Translations under genes and position numbers: made by a program
Origin: Adiantum capillus-veneris
Lineage: Eukaryota > Streptophyta > Polypodiopsida > Polypodiales > Pteridaceae
Reading direction: 5' to 3'
DNA: 52,564 nucleotides
Assembly: GCA_014529385.2 (NCBI GenBank)
Contig: JABFUD020000291.1
Location: forward strand, 1-52,564
Notes under the pieces: model-generated
What the model was told of the DNA's origin: nothing
Seen by the model: only the letters and a program-made list of their open reading frames with translations
Databases searched by the model: none
Shown: positions 1 through 10,880 of the stretch, piece after piece
How positions within the stretch are numbered: position 1 is the first letter of the stretch
How the letters are laid out: each line of letters starts with the position of its first letter

Positions 1-871
1 GTTGTCCCTTCAATAAGTTGGTCATAGATCCTTGCAAAATCTGATCTTCAACAATATTGTGCTCTTCATTTCGTCTAGTTCCACGAATGGTACGGAATTG
101 ACACTCTGCTGAAATTTGGGCTTTCGTGACACGCATCACCACCCCGTTCTTTTTCCTTGCACATGCACAATCTGAAAATGGAACATTGACAATGTTTGCC
201 CATCGCATGTCCTTCTCAGACAACTTCGTCTGTGTGAGAAAATATCTCAAGATTTGATGATCCGTTTGGACAACAAAATCAGCCCCTAGCAGATAGTGTT
301 TCCAACTAGTGAGAGCATGAATTACTGCCATCAATTGTTTCTCATAGACTTGCAAGTTCCTTTCAGTCTTCAAAAGAATTATGCTCTCATATGCGACTAC
401 TCGGCCATTCTGCATTAGAACTGCACCAAGACTATGGCCACACGCATCACACTGAACCACAAAAGGTTTCGAAAGATCTGGCAAAATGATTACCGGGACT
501 TCATTCAAGTGTTTGAACGCTAAAATTTCTTTGGTTGTCCACTTGAAAGTAACTGCTTTTCCTTGCAGTGCATGGAGTGGAGAAGCAATCTCAGCAAAAT
601 TTTGGATGAACCTCCTGTAGTAGGAACATAAGCCTAGAAAGCTTCAAATGTCATGTACGGACTTCAACTCTGGCCATGACCTAATTGCTTCCACTTTGGC
701 AGGATCCATGGGTACCCCATCCTTTGAAACAATGTGCCCAAGGAAGTGAATCTCTTGCAAAAAGAACTCACTCTTCTTCGCATTAATGAGTAGCCTGTTC
801 TTACATAACTCATTGAAAACTGCAGTCAAGTGATCCCTATGCTCCTCTTCAGAGTTCGAGTAGACAATCAT
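1..871 (-). pseudogene. Ty3/gypsy pol, RT thumb and RNase H (cut by window edge)
   Basis: Read on the minus strand, this begins in the RT active-site region (DDMIVYS near 850-871), continues through FLGHIVSKDG and reaches the RNase H part: QCDACGHSLGAVL near 430-470, YEKQLMAVIHAL near 320-350 and QTDHQ near 255-270. These are standard Ty3/gypsy landmarks; the enzyme would copy the element RNA and degrade the RNA strand. The frame is broken by a TGA at 642-644, just before SFLGLCSYYRRFI, which looks like a C-to-T change in an Arg codon. The window starts before RNase H ends, so integrase is not seen here. Family assignment is firm; activity is excluded by the stop and by the frameshift at the RT active site. 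Confidence 0.85.
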
Positions 872-1503
872 GTCATCAAGAAGGTACCCACGAAGTTTCT
901 ATGTGTCTAAAAATTTTGTCCATCATTCTATTAAACGTGGCAAGAGGATTTGTGAGACCAAATGGCATGACAAGAAACTCATAAAGACCAAATGTTGTCC
1001 TGAACGCAGTCTTACGGACATCTTCTGGCCTAATGCGTATCTGATGGTAACCACTCTTTAGGTCTATTCTTGTAAACAATGACGCTCCCTCAAGCCGATC
1101 AAGAATGTCATCTATCCTCGGTAATGGAACCTGTTCTTGATGGCATTCTTATTCAAGGAACGATAGTCAATGCACATGCGCCATGAACCATCCTTCTTCT
1201 GCACTAAGAGTATTGGCGAACAAAAAGGGATGAACTGGACTGAATCAGCCCCTTCTCTAAAAGCTCGTTGTCCTGACTCATAATCTCTTTCTATTGGGCT
1301 GCACTAACCCTGTATAGTGGTCTATTCGGTGGACTAGAACCTGGCACAAGATCTATGGTATGATCCTCAGGTCTCTCAGGAGGTAACTCCCCTGGCAAAG
1401 AGTCCGAAAAACAATCACAGAAACCACTCAAAAAAGTTGACATGTCTTTATCTAAGGTAGACAAATTAGATACAACTTGGGTACTTCTTTTTGCAAAGAT
1501 CAA
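872..1503 (-). pseudogene. Ty3/gypsy reverse transcriptase, N-terminal and palm part
   Basis: Minus-strand translation gives the classic gypsy RT series: [15 protein letters not shown] near 1160-1200, [14 protein letters not shown] near 1035-1078, and [13 protein letters not shown] near 945-985. It is broken by a stop near 1304-1306 and by shifts between about 1080 and 1300. At the catalytic YLDD box the sequence reads YLLDD in the next frame (about 860-885), so the active site itself carries a frameshift. It follows protease and precedes RNase H, the normal pol order. Clearly an inactive copy. Confidence 0.85.
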
Positions 1504-1580
1504 GTGCGTAGAAAGATGATTCTTTATTACAGATGAAATAGCAGAAGCAGAAACAACTGGAACAGACTAGCCTTTAAGCT

Positions 1581-1985
1581 TTACATCAAGGACATGAGTC
1601 TTTCCTCTATGTACAAGGGTAATCTTTTTGTTGTAAGTATCCACCATAGCATGCAACCTGTAACACCGTGGGATACCCAGTAACACATCACAGCCTCAAG
1701 TGGCATAATATGAAATTCTTTCGCATCCACATAGCTCTGAATGTGCAGACGAAGCTTTCCCAAAATGGGAGTAACAGGCTCTGAATGACCTGGGCATGCC
1801 AAACGTGCTTCCCCTGTCATACCCATCTCCTCTGCAACGAATGCCCAACTTTGATGCCAATTCTGGTGATATGAAATTTGCACGAGCTCCTGGATCAAAG
1901 AAAACCAGCACTGTCCGGTCTCTCTAATTTTGCCCCAAGCTCTGCACAGCTCCGTGGCATCTGTGTTTGGCTGGTCTCCAATCAA
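1581..1985 (-). pseudogene. Ty3/gypsy protease-like region
   Basis: In one minus-strand frame (1696-1911) the sequence reads FFDPGARANFISPELASKLGI, the shape of a retropepsin active site followed by the NFIS helix of plant gypsy elements. The active-site triad is D-P-G rather than the usual D-S/T-G, which should impair catalysis. The domain is split between two frames. It lies between gag (1988-3577) and RT (872-1503), as expected for a gag-PR-RT-RH order. The protease would normally cut the Gag-Pol polyprotein inside the virus-like particle. Confidence 0.65.
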
Positions 1986-1987
1986 AT

Positions 1988-3577
1988 CTAGAACAAGTCC
2001 TGCACTTGGCTTTGGCTTCTTCCCTTTATGGTCTGACTTGTCCTCCTTATCCTGTGACTTCTTCGTGGGGCATTCACTTGCAAAATGTCCTTCCTGTTCA
2101 CAAATATAGCATTTCTTGGCCTCCCTAAGAGCTTTCCTTTCTTCAAAAGTTTTGCTAAAAAAATGCCTTTTTTGCTCTTGTCCTCGTCCCGAAGAAGATT
2201 TAGACCGCTTCTTGGACGTATCACCCTCTTCAATGGAGGGCTTCTTTGTGGAGGCTCAGAAGGCTTTGCTGCAACATTGCCCTTGGCTGAAAACTGATTG
2301 CCCTGGGACCCTTTCTTGTGGCTATTAAATCCATCGGAATCTCCCTTCGACAGATTGCTGGCCACTCTTGCATTCTCAATCAACTGAAACATATTCATGA
2401 CAGTAGTCTTCGTGCAGTAGTCCCTGATTTTCTTTGGCAATCCGCAACAATACTTCTCAATCTGTTCTGAAATCCACTTCAAAAGTGTTTGTCAACCATG
2501 CAGGCGCAAAAAGCTGTTTGAATTGGACCCACATTGTTGGGGCTTGACCCTGGTTCATCAATGCGGTCCACCATTGAAGCGCATTCCCTTTCAAAAAAGT
2601 GGCAGCCTTGCGTATCTTTGAGGATTCCGTGAAGTTTCCTCCAAGCATAAGCTGCATCGAACTGTTGTATGAAGGTCAAAGCCTTCAACTGGTCCTCAGT
2701 TCCTCTGAAAGTTTCAAACTTCACTCCCTGCCCACCTTCCTTGTAATCCTTAAGCTGACTTAAAGGAGCCACATTATCATAAACAGGTGCCTGTAACAGT
2801 GGTGCTCCATGATTGTTCATTCCAGCACTCGCATCAACTGTGTTACCTGTCATATCTACATTTTGTATGTATGGCTGCGAAAAACAAGCCATACCAAATT
2901 GTGTTCCAGGCACTCGAAACTGGCCATAGGCACCCTGAAAACACGATTGAACACCCATGTTCGCGTACATAGGGTAACACCCATGTTCGCGTACATAGGG
3001 TAACACCCATGTTCGCGTACATAGGGTTACCCATGCCTGTTTGCATTGTCCCGAACACATTCCCTGCATATAACCTGTGGAAGGTCCAGCCATAGCTTGA
3101 AACACTGAACCACCTCCAAAATAACCAGTGCTCCTTGACCATTCACAAACGGTTCCTATCCAGCTAAAGCAAGTTGCTTTGGATCATTGGACACCGCTAC
3201 TTGCTCAACCACATGGGCTTTCCCTCGAGCATCATGAGTCCTCTCGCATTGGAAATCTCCTTTTCCTGCAACGGCTCAGTCATGCCCTTTGTAGGAAGCT
3301 AAAAACCCTGTGTCGGAGCCTGTAAGAACTACTGCATCCTTGGGTTGTTACCCAACTGCTGAAACATGTGCATGCAGCAACGCTGTTGAGTTCTAAACAA
3401 CCTGTCCTCTTCTTGAAGAGTTGAAGGAACTTTCTCTGTGCCATGTGAGGAAGATCCCTCTTCACGAACTTGGTCTCTCTCTCTGCCATAGCGAAGGTCT
3501 GTGTTGCTTTCACCCACAACAATCCACGCTGCACTTTTTGAAGAAAAAGTGACTATCCCGTCAATGGAACCATGCAA
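1988..3577 (-). pseudogene. Ty3/gypsy gag (capsid and zinc knuckle), frameshifted
   Basis: The N-terminal part (about 3329-3577) is charged and Gln-rich. The middle (2457-2760) has the retrotransposon gag signature: KALTFIQQFDAAYAW, then FLKGNALQWWTALM, then WVQFKQLFAPAW. Downstream is one CCHC zinc knuckle, CYICEQEGHFASEC, at 2070-2111, in a different frame from the preceding 164-residue ORF. At least three frame changes are seen, one of them caused by the 26-bp repeat at 2950-3027. Gag would form the particle and bind element RNA. The same gag type appears at 34535-35100. The start codon is unclear; ATG 3577 is the furthest upstream candidate. Confidence 0.75.
2950..3027. repeat. 26-bp tandem triplication inside gag
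   Basis: Three consecutive identical copies of a 26-bp unit (2950-2975, 2976-3001, 3002-3027; begins AACACCCATG) lie in the gag region. The unit encodes PMYANMGV on the minus strand. Two extra copies add 52 nt, which is not a multiple of three: the reading frame upstream of the array (GTMQTGMGNPMYANMGV) differs from the frame downstream (PMYANMGVQSCFQG). The repeat expansion is therefore itself a frameshift. Confidence 0.9.
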
Positions 3578-3599
3578 CCGGCCTGTACAACGTAGAGGC

Positions 3600-4650
3600 G
3601 GTACTATTTCAATTACCTGTTAATTTTACACAGAGCACTGAGAAGGGAAGAGAACATAGTTGCGTCCAACGACTAGAATGTCGTTGCGCACACGAGATCG
3701 ACACCCTGTAGGCCCCAAAGGCTGGCGGCCCTTTCGGTATTTCTTTATTCAAATTAAGGTAGACGATCCGACCACTTAGCACAAGCTTTCACAAAGCTGT
3801 CCAAACCTGGCGAGGGCTGAAAACGCAGGTTTTCGACCTGATTTTGGCAACATAACAGTGCAAAAACCCCTGTAGGTCAAAAGCACATGTCTAGGACGGA
3901 TTCCCTCGCTATCTGGAAGCTTTCTGGTGAGCTGTCACAGAAATTCAGCGGGCTGTAATTCCCTATTTTTCACTGCCGGGTGCCCAAAAGCCTGTACACG
4001 CATCCCAAGGCTCTCCTGAGGCTCCCCCCGGTGTTCCCTTGCAATTTAGGTGCGAAACCCTAAACCTGCAAAAAAACACAGCAGGCTGTAATTCGTTGTT
4101 TCGGATCGTTTTTAGCGGAGCGAACACGCCTACGCGTGTCCCAAGGGCTCCCGCACACAATGGGATAGTTCCCCTGTGAATTGGACGAGGTTTCACGCGA
4201 GAAAACTCTCCAAACTCGCAATCTTTCGCGATGGAACTGTGCATACCTCTGGGGGATTAGCTAATCCAGTTCCTGTTCAGAAGGCTCTTGCCTTGGCAAA
4301 TGCGCATAAACCCCCATAATTGTACATGTTCATCTGAGTAGCCCAACTAGTGGGGCATTACCAATGTGCCAAAGGGGAAGAGAGATGCACGAGAGCAAGT
4401 CATCGCGCTACATGAGACAGAGGAGAAGGCAAGCTTTCCATTAAAGCTATAGACCTGCACCCACTACTACTCACACACATATTGTAGGTCACTTGTGTGT
4501 AAAATTCAGCCCCTCTCTCAAATTGGGCGCCTCCTCTTGCTGAGGTGTCCTGCAGATTGACCTCCTCCTGCCAAGTGTCTAGTTTGCCCCTTTGAGTTAA
4601 TTCCCTAGTTCCCACTCACTTATAAAGTTGTAAGTGACTTTCCGAGTGGC
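3600..4650 (-). mobile_element. Probable 5' LTR and leader of the gypsy copy
   Basis: No coding sequence. On the minus strand it carries a TATA-like CTTTATAAG near 4617-4627 and, downstream, AATAAAG near 3743-3757 next to a GGTATTTCTTTATT motif (plus-strand writing). That motif recurs in the LTRs at 33965-34534, 35309-35928 and at the window end (about 52357-52378). Position just upstream of gag fits a 5' LTR. Exact ends, primer site and target duplication were not found, so the boundaries are only approximate. Confidence 0.45.
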
Positions 4651-6062
4651 CCAGATTTCGTTTGACGGGCACAGGCTTCCATACTCATCAAAATTCAGTG
4701 CTAACTGGCCCAAGCAATCCTAGACTGACCGACCCAGACTCCCGATGTGAGAAACCTATTCGGCCCGCAGCCGTTTCACACTGGCCATGCAATGTCCACT
4801 TGCACCTTGTCAAGGGTCCCCGGGAAACAAGTAAAAACAAAAATAAATAGAAATATCTAGTACTTATTTATTGAAGGCAACAGGAAAAATACACCCCCTG
4901 GTGACAGTCAGCCTACTAAGCTTAATTAAAAAGGTATACTGATGATTTCCCTTTCCAATCGTGTCCATCTTTTATGGCAAGTGGAGTGCCTCTCCTCATG
5001 CACCACGCACTACACCATACGCACCTGTTGAATACCTGATCTCACAAAGAAGCTCCTCTCATCTCAGGTTTCCAAGAAAAGATCTTTCTCCTTCGAGGGT
5101 TATCTGGCAAAGTCGCCCTCCTCCAAATCCAAACTTCCAAGAGCTCCACAGCTCCTATCAATAGAAGTCTAAAAGATCCCTCTATGAATCTTTTGGAAAA
5201 GTTCTCGCAACATGTAAACTTTTCAAGAGATTCTACCAATCTCTTTCAAAATCAACCAAGTCAAGTAGCTCACTACCCAAACTCGCAAACTTGCAATCAT
5301 TGCACACACCAACAGATGTACGATGCCGAATTTTTTTCGGTATATTTTCAAAATTTTTTGCCAACTAAAACTTTTCTACTTGCACAAAGCCAAAAGATTC
5401 TATTCTGAATCTGTTGGGAAAGTTCTTGCACACTGCAACTTTTTAAGAGATTCTGCCAATCCCTTTTGTCACTTCTTCAGAGACACCAAAACGGATAGTC
5501 TCTTCACTTTCTTTTTTTCTCCTCAGCTTCTTGTCTTGCCCCTTGGTCAAACACTCTATAGACTCTTAAAGGCAAAATCAACCATCGCTTTTCCATCTTT
5601 CGCCGACTCTCAAAGTAGACCTTGCCGAGTCTAGAACTGCTTTCCATCAGCATCTAATTTTCCACTTCCTCAGTTTATGCCACTTTGTCAAAAAGCTACC
5701 TCTCCTTCCAAAAAGCTACTTCTTAAAAAAGCAATATGTTCCGAAAAGAAATTTCTTTCAATGCAGATTTAAAAGCAATTTCTTTAAAAAGCACTTATTC
5801 AAAGAACACATCTTCATAAGGCCAATTCTTCAAAAAGCATTTTCTTCATATTGTGCTTTTTGAAAAAATCTTCTTCTGTTGCCACAAAAGCACAAAAGCA
5901 CTTCTTCAAAAGACTAATTCTTCAAAAAGCTTTTTCTGTTGCCACAATCTCAATGTCTTGCTTCTTTGCTTCTTCTTCTCTATCCCAAAGATGAAAAAGA
6001 ATTGCGTCCACGGACCACAGTCAATTGTCATGGTTCTGGACTGGATGTAAGAGCAATCGTTT
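4651..6062. repeat. AT-rich non-coding stretch with internal repeats
   Basis: No convincing ORF. Two roughly 78-bp diverged direct repeats lie at about 5171-5248 and 5391-5468; both run from an AAAAGAT start through AAGTTCT and AGAGATTCT to CAATC. From about 5690 to 5960 a short motif TTCTTCAAAAAGC recurs many times in degenerate form, separated by 15-40 bases. This may be the leader or untranslated part of a minus-strand LTR element whose primer site is at 6063-6076. That link is inferred from position only. Confidence 0.4.
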
Positions 6063-6375
6063 GAGCTTTGATACCACTGTAATTGGCAAGCCACTGGCGA
6101 GGCAATAGAATCACTGCGACAATCACCAAACTAATCCAAAACAGCAAACATTTGAACTTAAAGTAAAATACTCACTCTCTTTCGAGAAGCATTGACCGTT
6201 AATTCAGCTGCTCCTTGGGTAATCTTTATATTCATAAAGGCACTAAGGACCAAAAGCAACTATCATAAATAAGGCACCCAAACAGTTCTGCAAGTCCATG
6301 CTTTCAATAACTAGGACTCAAAAAGCAACGGACGGCCAAGTTTGCCACATCAACAACTGTAGAGCATGCCACACT
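6063..6375 (-). mobile_element. LTR remnant with tRNA-Met-type primer site
   Basis: GAGCTTTGATACCA at 6063-6076 is the plus-strand image of a tRNA-iMet-type primer binding site (minus strand TGGTATCAAAGC). TG at 6079 would be the LTR edge, separated by two bases. Within the next 150 bp the minus strand has a TATAAAG box (about 6222-6230). A CA end near 6371 is possible (minus strand TGTGGCATGC). No second LTR or coding region was identified, so this is a probable remnant. Confidence 0.4.
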
Positions 6376-6826
6376 ATCATCTCGGTGCGAAAGGTGCTGT
6401 GAATTTTGCCGGGAATCCCACCGCATTTTATGCATCCCCACACCCAAACTTGGGTCTATGAGTTCGGTCCAGCTTCACCTAGACTCGTTGTCTCCTCATC
6501 CGATCTGGTACAGTCATGTTTTTCATAGCTTTTGCTTTTGGGCTTGCGTGCGTTTATGAAATGGCCTAGAGGATCTAGTCTCGCAGATCCATGCAAGGTT
6601 GCAAGATTGCAGACTAAACTCTTGAGCAGTTGTATATGTGATCATCAATATAAAAGAAGTATCGTGTGGAACGCCTAACCTAGGGCCCATTGCATCTGGG
6701 TAGAGAACTATACCCTACCGTATCTCATTCTTTGCAATTCAAGTGTTACAATTTTCAAGTTTCGCTAAGTGTTTGTTGTTGATTTCCCGCCCTCCGTGGC
6801 TTGCCGTTGAAGTTGGTATTGGAGCT
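6376..6826 (+). mobile_element. LTR remnant, plus orientation, with TATA box
   Basis: Contains ATATAAAAG at 6648-6656. It ends just before TTGGTATTGGAGC at 6813-6825, which resembles the primer site TTGGTATCAGAGC used by many plant LTR elements. The left end and target duplication were not found. The following 6.87-7.54 kb holds only broken reading frames. Likely the 5' LTR of an old plus-strand element. Confidence 0.4.
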
Positions 6827-6872
6827 TCAGTCGATTCTTCTCTGACACCAATCCAATTTTTTGCCACACACT

Positions 6873-7543
6873 ATGGATACTGACAAAGACTGGAGTGGAA
6901 GTATGAGTCTGAAGAGAGAGACGCTGAAGATAAAGCAAAAAGCAAACCGAAGACGAAGCAAAAGATGAAGAAATCGTTCACGAAATAGTCTAGGATGAGG
7001 AGGTTGAGCAAGAGGAAGAACGACCTGAGGTACTTGCAAGGGAATGTTCCTGTTGTAGAGCTTAACTCGGAGATAGATCCCGATGTTGCCGACCAAAGGC
7101 AATAGTTGGAGATGCAATCTATTTGGATCGTCTCCTTGCTCTTCCCCAAGATCCTCTCTACACCAAGCAAATACGAACTCAGCCAATGACAAAAGTTTAC
7201 AAGTGGCAAAAATACAATAAACCATATATCCAAGACGGCAATGAAAGTCAAAGCAAAGCCATCGCCAATGTCCTCTACCAACAATAAAGGGTGCAACTCC
7301 TCTATTGCTCCAGATGATTTACAAAGAGATATCCAACGCCAAGTGTACCTGTAGTTCGCTAGTTTGGGGCATGTTCCATTGCAAAAGCGACATAAGTGGA
7401 AATCTTTTATGGGTTTCTTGGACCAATAGCTTTTCTGACATGGCCGACAAGGGTGCTCGTTTCAATGCATTAGGTTCTCAGGGTATCAACAAGGGTGCTT
7501 TCAAGAAGCACCATAGTGATGTAGTCAATTTCGACGACGAGTA
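6873..7543 (+). pseudogene. Broken ORF fragments after an LTR, unrecognised
   Basis: An ATG at 6873 starts a Lys-rich frame (MDTDKDWSGSM) that stops within 40 codons; other frames continue in pieces to a short ORF ending at 7543 (ending HSDVVNFDDE). Position immediately after a primer-site-like sequence suggests the gag end of an LTR element, but no gag, zinc-knuckle or protease motif is visible. I do not recognise the product. Several frame changes and stops make it non-functional as seen. Confidence 0.25.
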
Positions 7544-7548
7544 ATTGA

Positions 7549-8030
7549 ACGACACAAAGAGGAAGAAGACAAGATTCAGAGACCATGGGGTGCTGTGATT
7601 ATCGAGAGGATGATGCAAATGAGGACGATGACAACAATGAGGATAAGGGAGACAATGGGTTTCCTCGGTTTTTGAAACAACTCTTGGATGTTCATCCAAG
7701 GTAAGGGAAGATTGCAATCATAAGTCCAAGTCTCAAGAGGCTATGACCATGCTACATCATGCTCTACTATCTTCCCTGACTAACCAATGACACAAAGAAG
7801 AAGAAGAAGACAAGATTCTGAGACCATGGGGCGCTATGATTATCGAGAGGATGATGCAGATGAGGACGATGACAACAATTGAGGATAAGGGAGACAATGG
7901 GTTTCCTCGGTCTTTGAAACACCTTTTGGATGTTCATCCAAGGTAAAGGAAGATTGCAATCATAAGTTCAAGTCTCAAGAGGCTAATGACCATGCTACAT
8001 CACTATCTTCCCCGACTAACCAATGGCACG
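7549..8030 (+). repeat. Tandem duplication of about 240 bp
   Basis: Two diverged direct copies, about 7549-7788 and 7789-8030, both run from GACACAAAGA through GATTATCGAGAGGATGATGC and TGTTCATCCAAGGTAA to CTGACTAACCAATG or its variant. Differences include a 1-bp insertion (CAACAATTGAGG against CAACAATGAGG), an 8-bp ATGCTCTA gain in copy 1, and extra AAG units in copy 2. The unit has an acidic frame (EDDDNNEDKGDNGFPR). No known family recognised. Confidence 0.8.
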
Positions 8031-8089
8031 CATCACAAAGACAATAGCAAGTTGGCTACCATGCACACCAAAGAGTCACACCAAACTGA

Positions 8090-9076
8090 TGTAGCAGGAA
8101 AAGTGTGTCGTGCTCTCTATTGCGGGTGCTCCTTAGTGCAATATGCATGAAATCTCAATCCAAACAGAATCAAAACACTTAAGAGCAATAGAGCAAGCAA
8201 ACTCAGAAGACACAACAACAGACTCATAACTCAATGGAACTCAACTAACGCATGGAACCAGTACAAACTCTGGTTGGCAGCACACTCGACTCCAAGCCCA
8301 CAACTCACAGGTACAATGGGAGTGTCGAAGCTCCAACTGTTACGTCCCCAAACATCAGGCTAGGCACCTCAGCTATGTCCAGCCAATGTGAACCAACCGT
8401 GCATGTGAACGCAACCTTAGTTGAAGGGAGGTTAAGAAGGGCGGTTAAGAAGTCTTATAAATGGGATTGAGGTCTCATTTGTGAGAAAACTTGTGTGATC
8501 ACCACACTTGGACTCTAGACCCTTGGCAGCTCTACCCACACACCCATTTGGTGTGAGTTTGGTGGTATGGGACACCAGCCCTTGAGGTAGAGGCTAGCCC
8601 GTTGGCTGCAGGCTCCCAAGCTCGGAGGTGAGCCCATATTGGCTCTATGGCTGGGAGGTGAGTTTGATGTCCACTCTCTACGCTCATTTATGAGCGAGTA
8701 CGGCTTGTGTCATGTTATATATGCAGGATGAATCCAATGAGAGATTAACACGAACTCTGCGGGGAGAGTGCAAATGTGCGGTGCTAGACTTAACACAAGA
8801 CACAAGACTCTAGACTCGTAGAAAGTATGATATCTAACGACTAGACAGTTCAGCATATATACAACCATAAAGAGCAACCACCGGCTAACAAAATATCCTT
8901 GACAGTCCAGCTACGTCTATCTTCGAACTTTGGTGGATGAACTGGCCACGGTGTCCACTAGACCACCACTCGTATGTCTGCCGCGTGTCACTGCCCATGC
9001 AAGAGTCCACCCAGTGTGAACCGAAGACCAATTGTAACTGCTTGTCCTGTGCAAGTGATACTATAGCCCTCCTACA
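8090..9076 (-). mobile_element. LTR, TGTAGC...CTACA family, 3' LTR remnant
   Basis: Starts TGTAGCAGGAAAAGTGTG and ends CCTACA. It is the same family as 12119-12654, 17790-18324 and 36365-36913. The next 40-odd bases (GGTTGCCCACCACAAAGCC onward, 9077-9120) match the internal sequence beside the 12119-12654 LTR. This copy is therefore the 3' LTR of a minus-strand element whose internal part is lost to the right. At 987 bp it is longer than its relatives (535-549 bp) because a solo LTR sits in it at 8338-8750. Confidence 0.75.
8338..8750 (+). mobile_element. Solo LTR (413 bp) nested in another LTR
   Basis: Begins TGTTACGTCCCC and ends GAGATTAACA, giving TGTTA...TAACA inverted ends. It interrupts an LTR whose uninterrupted form is seen at 36365-36913. 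Flanking pentamers are CCAAC (8333-8337) and CGAAC (8751-8755), a 5-bp target duplication with one mismatch. A plus-strand TATAAAT lies near 8456-8462. No internal region or second LTR remains, so it probably arose by LTR-LTR recombination. Confidence 0.75.
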
Positions 9077-9254
9077 GGTTGCCCACCACAAAGCCATTCA
9101 CCGTCTTGGTGAGAGAAGACATTGGAAACTACAAAAGGAAACTGCTATGTTATGTGTACTGAGACAGCTAAAAAAGAACTGCAAATCTACAACACAATGA
9201 TGCTGAGCTACGCTCTCCCGATCGTGTCAACCAAGAGAGTATCGTCGCCACGGC

Positions 9255-9680
9255 ACACTCAAAGTGTCTACATCTGGAGGTGGAGCCATAAGATCGATCG
9301 ATCGTTCGGTTTTGAGCCGTCATCGTCGACGACGACAACAATCCGGTCTAGTAGCCTCGCCGCATGCACAAGATCCCATCAGCAACCCTAGCCTATTCAG
9401 ATTTCAGCAGATTTCAGCCCTTAGCCTAAACATCGTCACCGACCTCATCGTCGTCGTCATTGTCCTCGACATCTTCGTCGTCAAGTACCACAGCATTTAG
9501 AACCATTGTACCAGACTTTGTGCAATCTAAAACAAATACCGTTGTCGTCGTCGTCGTCATCAAGTACCACAGCATTTAGAACCATTGTACCAAATTTTTT
9601 GCAATCTAAAACAAATACCTCTCTAGCAATAGAGAGGGGGGCCCTTAGAGAGGGGTTTGGGACCCCATCTGCTGTCGATT

Positions 9681-9732
<52 letters not shown>

Positions 9733-9912
9733 CTCTCTCTCTCTCTCTCAGCACTCTCTCACAGTTTTCCACTCTCTCTTGTTTTGGTCATTGCACATTC
9801 TCTCATTCAATTAAGGAAGGTTCTCCCTTCCTCTAAGGTAAAAGAAACCTTGAGCACACATTGAACACTCATCCTGAGCATACACCATCATTCACATCCG
9901 CTGCACATTACA
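9255..9912 (+). mobile_element. LTR fragment, reverse orientation of the 19079-20501 LTR family
   Basis: Its last 150 bp (about 9770-9912, ending GCTGCACATTACA) are the reverse complement of the first part of the LTRs at 19079 and 51686 (TGTAACGTGCAG, TGTAATGTGCAA; TTGAGCACTC; GGTTCCTTTTAC). It carries a 60-70-bp tandem duplication (about 9483-9545 and 9552-9619, both with AAGTACCACAGCATTTAGAA) and a (CT)n tract at 9683-9730. The 5' end of the LTR is not recognisable. No primer site follows on the right. Confidence 0.65.
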
Positions 9913-9989
9913 CTTGATAGACAATCGTCCTAATACTTTTGCTATGACTACGTCTTGCCAAAGAATGAGCATGCAAAATTTCTAACATG

Positions 9990-10880
9990 ACCTACAATGA
10001 TGAAACATTGTGTATTCCTTGAATGCAACTTTCTATCTTTTCTAGAGTGCACTTCATGCTTCTCTGCTCATCCGTGAGTGAATCATGTGCATCATGCAAT
10101 ATGGCTTTCCTATAGGCTATGAGAAGGTAACACACAGAGACGGTGACGAAAATACAAAAGACCATCACGCATGAGAGACTCGAGAAATGCATACTGACTT
10201 TTCATGCGAACAAAAGATATTTCATGAATGGGTTCGATGGACCTCGACTCGAGAGTCAAAAGATTTGTTTTGTGTGATTGATCGTATTTGGAATTGGTTA
10301 TCTTTACTAGGAACATAATCAATCAAACCACCAAATTGCTCACAAGACTGGAGCCATATAGCTTGACGGTGACTCCAAGGTGTCTTCGGTACAGACTGGA
10401 GCTAATTGAGGGCTTGATGATCCTTACGAAAAATTAAATCACTATCATGCAAAACATGCTTCTCATACTCTAGAGAGTGCATGGCAAAGAGATGTCCCTT
10501 TTCATGCAATGATTGATCCTTTTATGAACTATGTGATTGTGTACTAAAAGATATTATTGGATTGTGTGTTTTATCCCCTTTTAAAACATGAGACATTAAT
10601 GACACATAAGGGGTACTCTTATGACCGCAAATCATTATGGACGATACACCTTCATGAGAAATACTGAGCGTATTCAATTTCTAACTAACTTGTGCATCAA
10701 TCTCATAAAAACACTTAATGCCAAAAATCATATCACACCCAGACAAAGGAGGAAAAACAGTCTTGTGGCGACGAAAACATGCCTGCTAAACACAAACTAT
10801 CACATTAGAACATTCATGCGTGATGGAAGAGTGCATGCCAAGGGAGAATCCAAAAAGCACAATGGGATCCATTGGAATAG
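9990..10880 (-). pseudogene. 3' part of the gag-protease LTR element, degenerate
   Basis: Minus-strand reading of 10110-10322 gives LTLESRSIEP followed by FLESLMRDGLLYF. This matches the order and sequence of the 441-residue ORF at 27692-29017 (AFESRSKEP, then FECFIRDRFLYF). The region therefore corresponds to the part of that ORF downstream of its acidic repeats. No RT, RNase H or integrase motif is found between this and the protease at 10.9 kb, so pol appears absent from this copy rather than merely mutated. The function of the shared segment is unknown. Confidence 0.5.

Noticed and set aside
1-3577. Possible endogenous pararetrovirus rather than a gypsy element
   Set aside because: No movement protein or coat-protein motif; gag, protease, RT, RNase H order and gag sequence fit Ty3/gypsy.
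4055-4075. Telomere-like AAACCCTAAACC words here and at about 20446
   Set aside because: Single short occurrences, not arrays; common in plant DNA as telo-boxes.
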